A program made the translations under genes and the position numbers. The notes below the pieces were generated by a model. That model was not told the origin of the DNA and searched no databases. It saw only the letters and a program-made list of their open reading frames with translations. 64,000 nucleotides of DNA from NCBI GenBank assembly GCA_041398825.1, contig JAWKTX010000001.1, positions 620,001-684,000 of the forward strand, given 5' to 3'. Position 1 is the first letter of the stretch. Each line of letters begins with the position of its first letter. The DNA is from Planctomycetaceae bacterium (GTDB lineage: Bacteria > Planctomycetota > Planctomycetia > Planctomycetales > Planctomycetaceae). Below are positions 26,782 to 36,600 of this stretch, in pieces.

Positions 26782-29700
26782 ATGAGAAAACTTCTGTTCC
26801 TGATTCTGCTCGGCGCCCTTCCTTTGGCCGCCACCGTTGACAAGGTACAGGGGCAAGACCCGGAGCGGGGCCGCCGTGGCGGTTTCGGTGGCCCGATTGA
26901 ACTGGGCCCCGACGACAGGCAGACGTATCCAGATCCTGCGGACAGTATCGTCGAGACGCGTGAGAACATCCCACGTGGCAAACTGGAGATGATTGAATAC
27001 GAATCCAAAACGGTTGGCACAGTTCGTCGGATGAATGTCTACACGCCTCCGGGATACACATCCGAAACGAAGTACCCGGTATTGTATTTGTTGCACGGCA
27101 TCGGCGGGGACGAAACCGAATGGCAGCGTTTTGCGACTCCGGATGTGATGTTCGACAATCTGATTGCCGATGGAAAAGCCGTCCCGATGATCGTTGTGAT
27201 GCCCAACGGGCGAGCGCAGAAGAATGATCGCGCTGAAGGAAACGTGATGGCAAGTGCTCCGGCCTTTGCCGTGTTTGAAAAGGACCTGCTGGTAGATGTC
27301 ATCCCGGCGATCGAGAAACGCTATTCCGTCCAGGCAGATCGAGAACACCGAGCTCTGGCTGGCCTGTCGATGGGCGGTGGACAGTCGCTGAATTTCGGCC
27401 TTACCCACCTGGATACGTTTTCCTGGGTCGGCGGGTTCTCGTCAGCGCCCAACACGAAGACTCCTCAGGAATTGGTGCCCGAACCTCAAAAGACTAAAGA
27501 AAGACTCAAACTATTGTGGCTGTCCTGCGGAAACAAGGACGGCCTGATTTCGTTTAGTCAGCGATTGCAGCGTTACCTCAAAGAGCATGATGTTCCACAC
27601 GTCTGGAACGTCGATACACATGGGCACGATCCGACTCACTGGCGCAACAATCTTTATCACTTTGCCCAACTCCTGTTTCAGGACACGTCTGCCGAACAGA
27701 AGAGACAGATGGACGCGGAGAGCAGCACAACCGCTGTGCCGACCTCGCCAGACATCAAGGCATCGAACACCACTCCCGAAGGCATTGCTGACGACTTCAG
27801 GCCGGCAACAACAAACCAGTCCGGCAAGGTATACCCACAGGTGAACTCGCAGGGACGCATCAAATTTCGCGTTGTGGCCCCCGAAGCAAAAAGTGTTTCG
27901 ACAACATTTCGCGACAGCACTGAATTCGTCAAAGGCGAGGACGGCGCGTGGATTGGATATTCCCGGCCGCTGGATGAAGGATTCCACTACTATGAGTTAA
28001 TTATTGATGGTGCTCATGTCCCAGATCCCAACAGTACGTACTACTTTGGCGCAATGCGATGGGGAAGCGGAATCGAGATTCCTGCCCATGACCAGGAGTT
28101 TTACGCGCTGAAGAATGTGCCTCATGGACAGATTCGCGAAGTCTTCTTTCATTCCAAAAGTACGAATGCCGAACGGAGGGCGTTTGTTTACACACCGCCA
28201 GGCTACGACAGCCACCCCGAAACCTGTTATCCAGTGCTTTATCTGCAACACGGCTGGGGTGAAAACGAATACGGATGGAGCGTCCAGGGACACGCAGGGT
28301 TGATCATGGACAACCTGATTGCCGAAGGAAAAGCCAAACCATTCATCATTGTGATGACCTACGGCATGACCAACGAAGTTCGCATGGGTGGATTGCGAAA
28401 CTTCGACATCACCGACTTCGAGACCGTTCTGGTCGATGAATTGATTCCTTATGTCGACGAGCATTTCCGCACACTGACAGATCAGCCCAATCGTGCTATG
28501 GCAGGTCTTTCGATGGGCAGTATGGAAACACGTCTGATCACGCTTCGTAATCTCGACAAATTCTCGCAGATCGGGCTTTTCAGCGGCGCGACAATTTCCG
28601 GGGAGGATGTGGAAAGCACTGAAGGCTTCAGGGAAAACGTGAAGCTCGTGTTCGTGAGTTACGGCAGCAAAGAAGTGGATGGCGGCCGAACTCGTCGAGG
28701 GGGTGATCCGAAAGACAGCGTGGAACAGCTGAAGCAGCTGGGCGTGAACGCTCACTACTATCTGTCGCCGGCAACCGCCCACGAGTGGCAGACGTGGCGT
28801 CGTAGTCTTCGGGAATTTGGGGCAATGCTGTTTCAGCCGGAAGACAAACTCTCGGGTACCTGGAATGTGAAATTCGATACGCAGATTGGAATCCAGGATT
28901 ACATCATGACGTTCGACCGACAGGGCGGTCAGGTTGTTGCGAAAGCCAGAGCCGAGTTATCCGGCCGATCGCGTGAAATTGAATTCACCGATGTTGAATT
29001 GAATGGTAATTCGGTCTCATTCGTTGAAGAACTTAACTTTGGCGGCAATCAGATTCGCATTCAATACACCGGTCACATCGACGGAGATACCGTCGTGTTT
29101 CAACGAAAAGTGGGAGAATTTGCCAGCGAAAAGGCCACTGCAAGACGATCGTCGGCTGCCAGACAGGTCATGGCTGAGAGCGTAAACTCCACGCCGCCGG
29201 AATCTGGTTCCACCCCGTCCGAGGTCAGGATTGACCGTGTGATAAAGGAGGCCTTCAAAGATTCGTTTCTGGTTGGAATGGCTGGTGACTTACCCACCCG
29301 TTATTCCGACGAAGAGCTCCAGCTGGCGTCTGAGCACTTTGGAGCTATCACGCCGGAAAACTGTATGAAACCCGCACCGGTGCACCCTGCTGAAGATCGG
29401 TGGCAGTTTGAGCAGACGGACGCTCTGCTTCAATGGGCTGAGCAAAACAGGATGACAACACACGGGCATACTCTTGTGTGGCATCAGCAAACTCCTGACT
29501 GGTTTTTTGAGGGTGGTGACAGGGAGGTTGTCAGGCAGCGGATGAAGAACCACATTGAAACTCTTGTCGGGCGTTACAAAGGAAAACTCCAAAGCTGGGA
29601 CGTGGTCAACGAAGCAATCAACGATGGAGGCAATGCTCAATCGGCGAAGACAGAACACCTCCGTGATTCAAAGTGGATGCAGATACTAGGCCCGGAATTT

Positions 29701-30291
29701 CTGACGCTCGCATTTCAGTTCGCGCATGCGGCGGATCCTGAAGCCGTTTTGTACTACAACGACTACAATATTGAGGCCGGGCCAAAGCATGAAAGCTCAA
29801 TGGTGCTGTTGAAGCGACTGCTTGCAGAGGGAGCGCCGGTACATGCGGTTGGAATACAGGGGCATTGGCGCAGTGGCAGTGTTCCGTTCGAAGCCATTGA
29901 TCGAGCAATCGCTGACTATGCTTCGCTTGGTTTGAAGGTCAGTATCACCGAACTGGATGTCACGATCCGTGGTGCATCCGGTGGGCAGTTCGGGGGTGGT
30001 ATTGGCGGCCGCAGAAGTCGAGAAACCACGCCGGCTTCGATTGAAGACCTCAATGCTCAGGCCGAAGACTACTCGAAGCTGTTTGAAATTTTCAGGAAGC
30101 ACGAGAAAGTGATTGAACGAGTGACTTTCTGGGGACTGAATGATCGTCGCACATGGCGCAGGGGGCAGCACCCTTTGTTATTCGATGCGAACAATCATGT
30201 GAAGCCCGCGTATGCGGCAATTGTCAATGCACGGGAGGCAGGTGAATCGCGTGAGTCCTCTTCCGCAGTAGATGAAGATCCTGCGAAATAA
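26782..30291 (+). CDS. Secreted feruloyl-esterase-like / GH10 xylanase fusion
   Basis: A 1169-residue exported multi-domain enzyme. After a signal peptide (LLFLILLGALPLAATV) comes an esterase D/feruloyl esterase domain (about 45-305) with S196 in GLSMGGG, D253 and H282. An E-set/CBM48-like domain follows (about 350-450, FRVVAPEAKSVS). A second esterase domain (about 455-690) has S577 in GLSMGSM and H667 in TAHEWQTW; its acid is less clear. A beta-rich domain (about 690-790, GTWNVKFDTQIG) precedes a GH10 xylanase domain (about 810-1150) with HGHTLVWHQQTPDW, acid/base E944 in WDVVNEAIND and nucleophile E1057 in SITELDVTI. It should cut xylan and release ester-linked side groups. The gene appears monocistronic. 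Confidence 0.93.
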   Translation: MRKLLFLILLGALPLAATVDKVQGQDPERGRRGGFGGPIELGPDDRQTYPDPADSIVETRENIPRGKLEMIEYESKTVGTVRRMNVYTPPGYTSETKYPVLYLLHGIGGDETEWQRFATPDVMFDNLIADGKAVPMIVVMPNGRAQKNDRAEGNVMASAPAFAVFEKDLLVDVIPAIEKRYSVQADREHRALAGLSMGGGQSLNFGLTHLDTFSWVGGFSSAPNTKTPQELVPEPQKTKERLKLLWLSCGNKDGLISFSQRLQRYLKEHDVPHVWNVDTHGHDPTHWRNNLYHFAQLLFQDTSAEQKRQMDAESSTTAVPTSPDIKASNTTPEGIADDFRPATTNQSGKVYPQVNSQGRIKFRVVAPEAKSVSTTFRDSTEFVKGEDGAWIGYSRPLDEGFHYYELIIDGAHVPDPNSTYYFGAMRWGSGIEIPAHDQEFYALKNVPHGQIREVFFHSKSTNAERRAFVYTPPGYDSHPETCYPVLYLQHGWGENEYGWSVQGHAGLIMDNLIAEGKAKPFIIVMTYGMTNEVRMGGLRNFDITDFETVLVDELIPYVDEHFRTLTDQPNRAMAGLSMGSMETRLITLRNLDKFSQIGLFSGATISGEDVESTEGFRENVKLVFVSYGSKEVDGGRTRRGGDPKDSVEQLKQLGVNAHYYLSPATAHEWQTWRRSLREFGAMLFQPEDKLSGTWNVKFDTQIGIQDYIMTFDRQGGQVVAKARAELSGRSREIEFTDVELNGNSVSFVEELNFGGNQIRIQYTGHIDGDTVVFQRKVGEFASEKATARRSSAARQVMAESVNSTPPESGSTPSEVRIDRVIKEAFKDSFLVGMAGDLPTRYSDEELQLASEHFGAITPENCMKPAPVHPAEDRWQFEQTDALLQWAEQNRMTTHGHTLVWHQQTPDWFFEGGDREVVRQRMKNHIETLVGRYKGKLQSWDVVNEAINDGGNAQSAKTEHLRDSKWMQILGPEFLTLAFQFAHAADPEAVLYYNDYNIEAGPKHESSMVLLKRLLAEGAPVHAVGIQGHWRSGSVPFEAIDRAIADYASLGLKVSITELDVTIRGASGGQFGGGIGGRRSRETTPASIEDLNAQAEDYSKLFEIFRKHEKVIERVTFWGLNDRRTWRRGQHPLLFDANNHVKPAYAAIVNAREAGESRESSSAVDEDPAK

Positions 30292-30618
30292 AGCTGTTTC
30301 GGGGCGTTCAAACGGATGAACGCTATTGATGAAATCGATTGAACGTTGTGGGTGCCAAAGGCTGCGGCTGACATCGGTGCTGCGCAGTGATGCTTCGATA
30401 AGCCTGCTCGCCCCCTGCCCCTGCACGTGCACGTGAGGATGCTTCGGCGGATGACGTGCCATTTCGCCTTATCGTCGCCCGCCAGTTCAGTTTCCTGGCA
30501 GGTGCTGGTCTCATCATCGCTGGGCCCATCATCCCGCTGCACTCAGGAATTCGGTGATCCATACGGGCCGCGGCCTGCAGATTTTTTCGTAAAACGCAGT
30601 CGAACGGCGTCGTGACCA
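30292..30618. other. Convergent intergenic region
   Basis: It lies between the ends of the xylanase fusion gene and uvrA. A 6-bp hairpin (CGTTCA at 30305-30310, TGAACG at 30317-30322) sits 14 bases after the xylanase stop, without a U-tract. Frames within it have no domain. No RNA gene is seen. Confidence 0.4.
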
Positions 30619-33600
30619 TCACGGGTACTTCTTGATCTCCTGTTCGGATCCCAGTTCGGCGATTGAGCCGATTGTGATCGAATCGTGTTCTGTATAGACA
30701 ATCAGATCAACGCCATCGGCCCGTTTGGTGTGAAGCTCGGCCATTAACAGTCCATCGGATTTGCGATTCCAGTTGATCTTACTGCGGAGACTGTAGTCTG
30801 TGTCGCATTCTGCGAATGTTGATTCAACCAGAGGCAGAAGTGTTTCGATGACTTCAAATTCCCAGGGAATCCGGCCATTCAGCGGAAGCGATTTTCGCAT
30901 CGTATGCCACTTGCGGCCGAGCTGCTTCCAGGGCATCAGGTCGTCAGGATTTGCTTTTTCCTTCGATGATTGCTCGACGAAAGCGGCTGCAGCAGCATCC
31001 AGAAACCTGCGGAATTCTGCTGTATCGATCTCCTTCTTATCCCAGACCTTAACAGTCACTTCCTGCCAGGCCGTCTTCAAATTTCGTACCTTAACACGGG
31101 CTTCACGCCCATAGGCCTGGACGTCTTTCATTTCATCCAGAGGCAGCAGCCCGAGATCAGCGTCCAGTTGTTCTGTTGTAAATGTGTTCTTTTTGACCCG
31201 GAAGCACAATGGAAGTAACCATTCGCCTCCGGTCCGTGCATGCAGGAACCAGCCGAGTCCAGCGTTGCCTTTGATCTCAACAGTTGATCGATGGTTCCAG
31301 TTGGGAGCGGCCAGCTGTTTCTTCTTCGAAAGCAGATCGGTTACATATTTCAGCGCCTGGCCGTCCCATCGACAGGGGTCACCGGCATGGGAAACACGGT
31401 CGTGGATGTGCCACCTGGGGCCGTCGACCTCCCACGGAAGCCGAGCTGCCTTCCCAAGTTCTTCGATACTGACATCGGTCGACTTCTTCTTCGCAAGCTC
31501 TGCAATATTGAGTGTTTCAATAGTGCCGGTTGCAGATTCAGCGAGCACCGGAGCGAGCAATTCGCCAGTCCACGAACGATACGGGGCGGCCGCCTTTGTC
31601 GATGTATTTGCTGCTGTGATTTTTGCATAGTTAACGACGTCTTCGGGCGTCCCCTGCGTCACGATTCGGCCACCTTCGGCGCCTGCTTCGGGGCCGATAT
31701 CGATAATCCAGTCCGCGGTCTTGATGACATCAAGGTTGTGTTCAATGACCACAACTGAATTGCCCTGTTCGACCAGGCTGTTCAGTACCGTCAATAGTCG
31801 AGCAATGTCATCGAAATGCAGGCCTGTCGTAGGTTCATCCAGCAGATAAAGTGTTCGACCCCGATTCGGTTTTGACAATTCAGCCGCCAGTTTAAGTCGC
31901 TGCGCTTCGCCACCACTGAGAGTCGGAGCAGACTGACCGAGTGTCAGGTAACCGAGTCCAATGGCGTTCAGTGTCGCGAGCGGTGCACGAATCTTTGGCA
32001 CGTTCTGGAAAACCTCCAGTGCTTTGTCGATGGGCATTTCCAAAACATCCGCAATGCTGCAGTCGTTGAATTTCACGGTCAGAGTTTCGGCATTAAATCG
32101 CTTGCCTCGACAGGTCGGGCATTCAACCCAGACATCGGGCAGAAAGTGCATTTCGATTTTCTGCTGGCCCATGCCTTCGCAGTCTTCGCACCGCCCACCG
32201 GGGCGATTGAAGCTGAAACGACCAGGTTTGTAGCCCCGAACTTTTGATTCGGGCATCCGGCAGTAAAGCTCACGAATCTCTTCAAATACCCCAGTGTATG
32301 TTGCAGGATTTGAGGCGGGTGTATTACCGATTGGGTTCTGGTCAACAATCACAATCTTACTCAGATGTTCGATGCCAAGAAGATCGCGATGCGGGCCGGG
32401 GGCTTCAGTCGAAAGGTTCAGTCGTCTTGCGACAGCACGAGCCAGAGTGTCCATCAGAAGTGAACTTTTTCCGGAGCCGCTGACTCCGGTAATGCATGCC
32501 AGAGTTCCCAGCGGAATGTGCAGATCGACATTGCGAAGATTGTTCTGGCAGGCTCCCAGCAAAGACAACCACACGCCACTTTGGGGCTGAAATTGTGCAG
32601 CGGGTGTCGGTGCCGGAGCGGATTTTTCCAATGTGGTTGCCGTAGATCTCGAGTTCGATTTTCCGGTTTTTTGTCTTGCTTTGTTTGGCCTGGAATCCGT
32701 CCCGGTTTCTGAGTCCGTCGTTCGGATGACTCTGCGTGTCAGAGGTACCGGAATCTGTTTCACGCCGCTCATATAGTCGCCGGTCAGTGAACCGGACCAT
32801 TTCTTTTTGATGGCGGCAGGAGATCCGTGTGCGACAACATTACCGCCCAGTCGACCCGCTCCCGGGCCAAAGTCGTAAAGGTTATCCGCTGCTTCCAGCA
32901 CTTCCCGATCGTGTTCGACCAGCAGGACCGTGTTTCCAAGATCCCGCAGACGTCGCAACGCGGCCAGCAATCGGCCATTGTCACGCGGGTGCAGGCCAAT
33001 TGTCGGTTCGTCAAGAACATAAAGTACACCGGTCAGGGATCGACCAATTTGTCCGGCCAGTCGAATCCGCTGCGACTCACCACCGGACAACGTTGGCATT
33101 CCCCGATCCAGTGTCAGATAGTCGAGCCCAACGTCGACCAGAAAGTTCAGCCGATGAACGGCTTCATTCAGCAGGTCTCCTGCAATCTTCTTTTCATCAC
33201 GATTCAGCTTGAGCGATTCCAGAAAATTCAGGGCGGCGGATAGCGGCATGCGGCACAGTTGCGGCAGCGTGACCTCACGCAACCGAACAGCGGCCGGTAC
33301 TGGCAGTAACCGCGTCCCATTGCAAAGCGAACAGTCCCGTTGACCACCCATTTCCATCAGCGATCGTCGGTGCGAATACGAAAGTCGGGAGGCCGCTTCG
33401 ATGGAAGGATAAAGCCCGCGGTAACGGAAGCGAAATCCCGGCATGCGTTCAACCTTCGATGCTTCAACCGCTTTCCGTTTTTTGGTCGGTTCACTGGTGT
33501 CAGCTTTGATTTCCATCCAACGCTCGCTGTCGCCGTAGAGAACGAAGCGTTGATGCTGTGGGCTTAGCAGGTACCAGGGTTTATCCAGCGGCAGCCCTGT

Positions 33601-36600
33601 TTCATCGCTGATACACTGAAGCATGCGTCCGAACGCTCTGTGTGTTTTTGGATCGGGCCAGACGCCAACGGCTCCATCCATCAAACTGCGTTCCGGACTG
33701 GTGATAAGAAGTGACTGATTGGCCCCGAATTCAGTTCCGAGACCCTCGCAGGCCTGACACCAGCCAAGTGGGCTGTTGAACGAGAATTTCTGGGGTGCCA
33801 GCGGTTCAAATGACGCCTGGCAATTCGGGCAGGAAAGGTGCAGGCTGTATCGGTGGATCGTCCAGTCGGGTTCTTCGATACCCGCTTGAGAAACGGCGAC
33901 CTGAATGACACCTTTACCAAGATTCAATGCGGCTTCGATCGAATCGGTGATGCGTCCTCTGGATTTCCTGTCGACTGTAATTCGGTCCACAACAACGGCG
34001 ACGTCATGTTTTCGTCGATGATCGATATCCGGGACTGCATCCAGCAGATGCGTTCTGCCGTCAACCCGCACGCGAGCAAATCCATTTGCCTGCAAACGTT
34101 CCCAAACACGACCGAATGGCATTGTTCGATCGACTTCGACGGGAGCCAGAAGCAACAGCTTTTCACCTGCACCGAGGCGAAGAATACTGTCAACGATTTC
34201 ATCGGTCGTTTGTTTTCGAGCTGGCACTTCGCACCTGGGACAATGCAGGGTTCCGAGCCGCGCGTATAGAACCCGAAGGTAGTCGTAGACTTCCGTCACC
34301 GTGCCAACGGTCGAGCGTGGGGTCGCACCGACGGTCTTTTGTTCAATCGCGATAGCCGGGCTCAATCCCTGAATGCTGTCAACTCGCGGTTTTGGCATCT
34401 GGCCAAGAAACTGTCTGGCATAGGCAGACAGGCTTTCCACGTACCGGCGCTGGCCCTCCGCGTAAAGTGTGTCCATGGCCAGTGATGTTTTACCGCTGCC
34501 GCTGGGCCCGCAAAAGACACTCATCTGTCCCCGCGGAACCTGCAGGCTGATATGCTGCAGGTTGTGCTGAGAGGCACCGGTAATCTGGATCCGTTCCGAC
34601 ATGATAAACGGATCTGATCCGGATTTGCGGTCCTGTTTGTTGGTCGATTTTTTTGCCCTCGGCTTCATCCCGGGAAGCACTGCCCTGAGCGCAGCACCGG
34701 TGTGGGACTGACGGCATCGTGCGACCTCCTCCGGAGTACCTTCGACAACGATCTGGCCGCCTCCTGCTCCACCTTCTGGTCCAATGTCGATCACCCAGTC
34801 TGCGGTTTTAATGACATCCAGATTATGTTCAATGACGACGACGGTATTGCCTTCTTCGACGAAGTTGTGCAGCACTTCCAGCAGTTTGTGTACGTCTGCA
34901 AAATGCAGGCCTGTCGTGGGTTCGTCCAGCATGTAGAGCGTCCTGCCCGTCGAACGCTTCCCCAGTTCCCGTGCCAGCTTGATGCGTTGCGCTTCTCCGC
35001 CGGAAAGAGTTGGCGACGCCTGTCCGAGTCGCATGTAGTCGAGTCCGACGTCGCACAACGTCTGCAGAAGTCGAGTGATTTTTGGAAATGCTTCGAACAG
35101 CTTGAGGGCGTCTCGGATTTCCAGATTAAGAACGTCGGCAATGCTGTGGTCGCGAAACTTCACCTCAAGTGTTTCGTGGCTGAATCGTCGCCCTTCACAC
35201 ACATTGCACGGGACCCAGATGTCGGCCAGAAAGTCCATTTCCAGTTTCGTTGCCCCGTGGCCCTCACAGGCTTCACAACGGCCGTCCGCCACATTGAAGC
35301 TGAATCGCCCCGATTTGTAGCCACGCATTTTTGACTGGGGCAGTTGCGTAAACAGCTTGCGAATTTCGTCGAAGACTTTGACATAGGTTGCCGGGTTTGA
35401 ACGCGGTGTTCGGCCAATTGGAGACTGGTCGATGTCAATACCTTTGTCCAGAAGTTCAAGGCCTTCGATTCGGTCATGCGAGCCCGGATCTCCGTTACCC
35501 TTGTTGACGTCACGATTGATCACCTGCCAGAGAATGTCGTTCGTCAGCGAACTCTTGCCCGAGCCGCTGACACCCGTGACGCAAATGAATCGTCCCAGAG
35601 GAAATCTGGCTGTGAGGCCTTTCAGGTTATTGTGCTGAGCGTTGTGCACGACCAATTCGCCGCGACCATCGGGGGCCCGGCGGACTCTGGGAACTTCAAT
35701 TTGAGTTCGTCCAGACAGATAAGCACCGGTCACACTTCGTTCTGATTTCAGAACATCATCGACAGTCCCTTCGACAACCAGTTCACCACCTCGAATGCCG
35801 GGACCAGGCCCAAAGTCGACCACATAGTCTGCCGCTCGCATCGTTTCTTCGTCATGTTCGACAACGATCACCGTGTTGCCCTGATCACGCAGATGCTGCA
35901 GGCTTTCCAGCAGCATGGTATTGTCGCGTGGATGCAGGCCGATGCTGGGTTCATCCAGGATATAAACAACGCCTACCAATCCGCATCCAATTTGTCCGGC
36001 GAGTCGAATTCGTTGCGATTCGCCTCCCGAAAGTGTTGGTGCAGATCGCTCCAGTGACAGGTAATGCAGACCACATTGAAGCAGGAAGCCCAGTCGGCCA
36101 CGTATTTCCTTCAATGCCTCTTCGGCAATGATTTGCTGCGTTGGATCCAAAACAAGTGCTTCGAAGAATTCAGCTGCTTCCTGAATACTCAGAGCACATA
36201 CCTGAGGCAGCGAAAGCTCTCCGATGCGGTTGACCTTTTCGTTCCGGCTTCTCGTCGGCTCACGCTTTGTTCTCGCAAGAAATGTCTTGCTGGCGGTCGT
36301 CAATCTGACATGTCGCGCCTGATTGTTCAGACGTTCGCCATCGCAGGAACTGCAGGTGAGGACTTCCATGTATTTTTCAAGCTGGCGACGGCGCATTGGA
36401 TTTTTGGCTGTTCGGAAACTTTCGAGCAGCCGATTGACCCAGCCTTCCCAGGTGCCGCCATGTTTCCACGCCCCGCCGCGGGTTCGCCAGGTAAATGTGA
36501 TGTGTCGATCGCCGGTGCCATACAGCCAGAGCTGTTGAGCTTTCTCGGGAAGGTCTTTCCATTTGGTTTTCAGCATTGAACCTGCAGGCAGGCTGCAGAT

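Noticed and set aside
26369..27253. 294-codon minus-strand frame
   Set aside because: It overlaps the end of the PSCyt gene and the signal/esterase part of the xylanase gene in antisense; no motif.
27997..28782. 261-codon minus-strand frame
   Set aside because: Antisense to the second esterase domain; Cys/His-rich random-looking product.
34702..35334. 210-codon plus-strand frame
   Set aside because: Antisense to uvrA, where a conserved ABC signature and zinc cysteines are read on the other strand.
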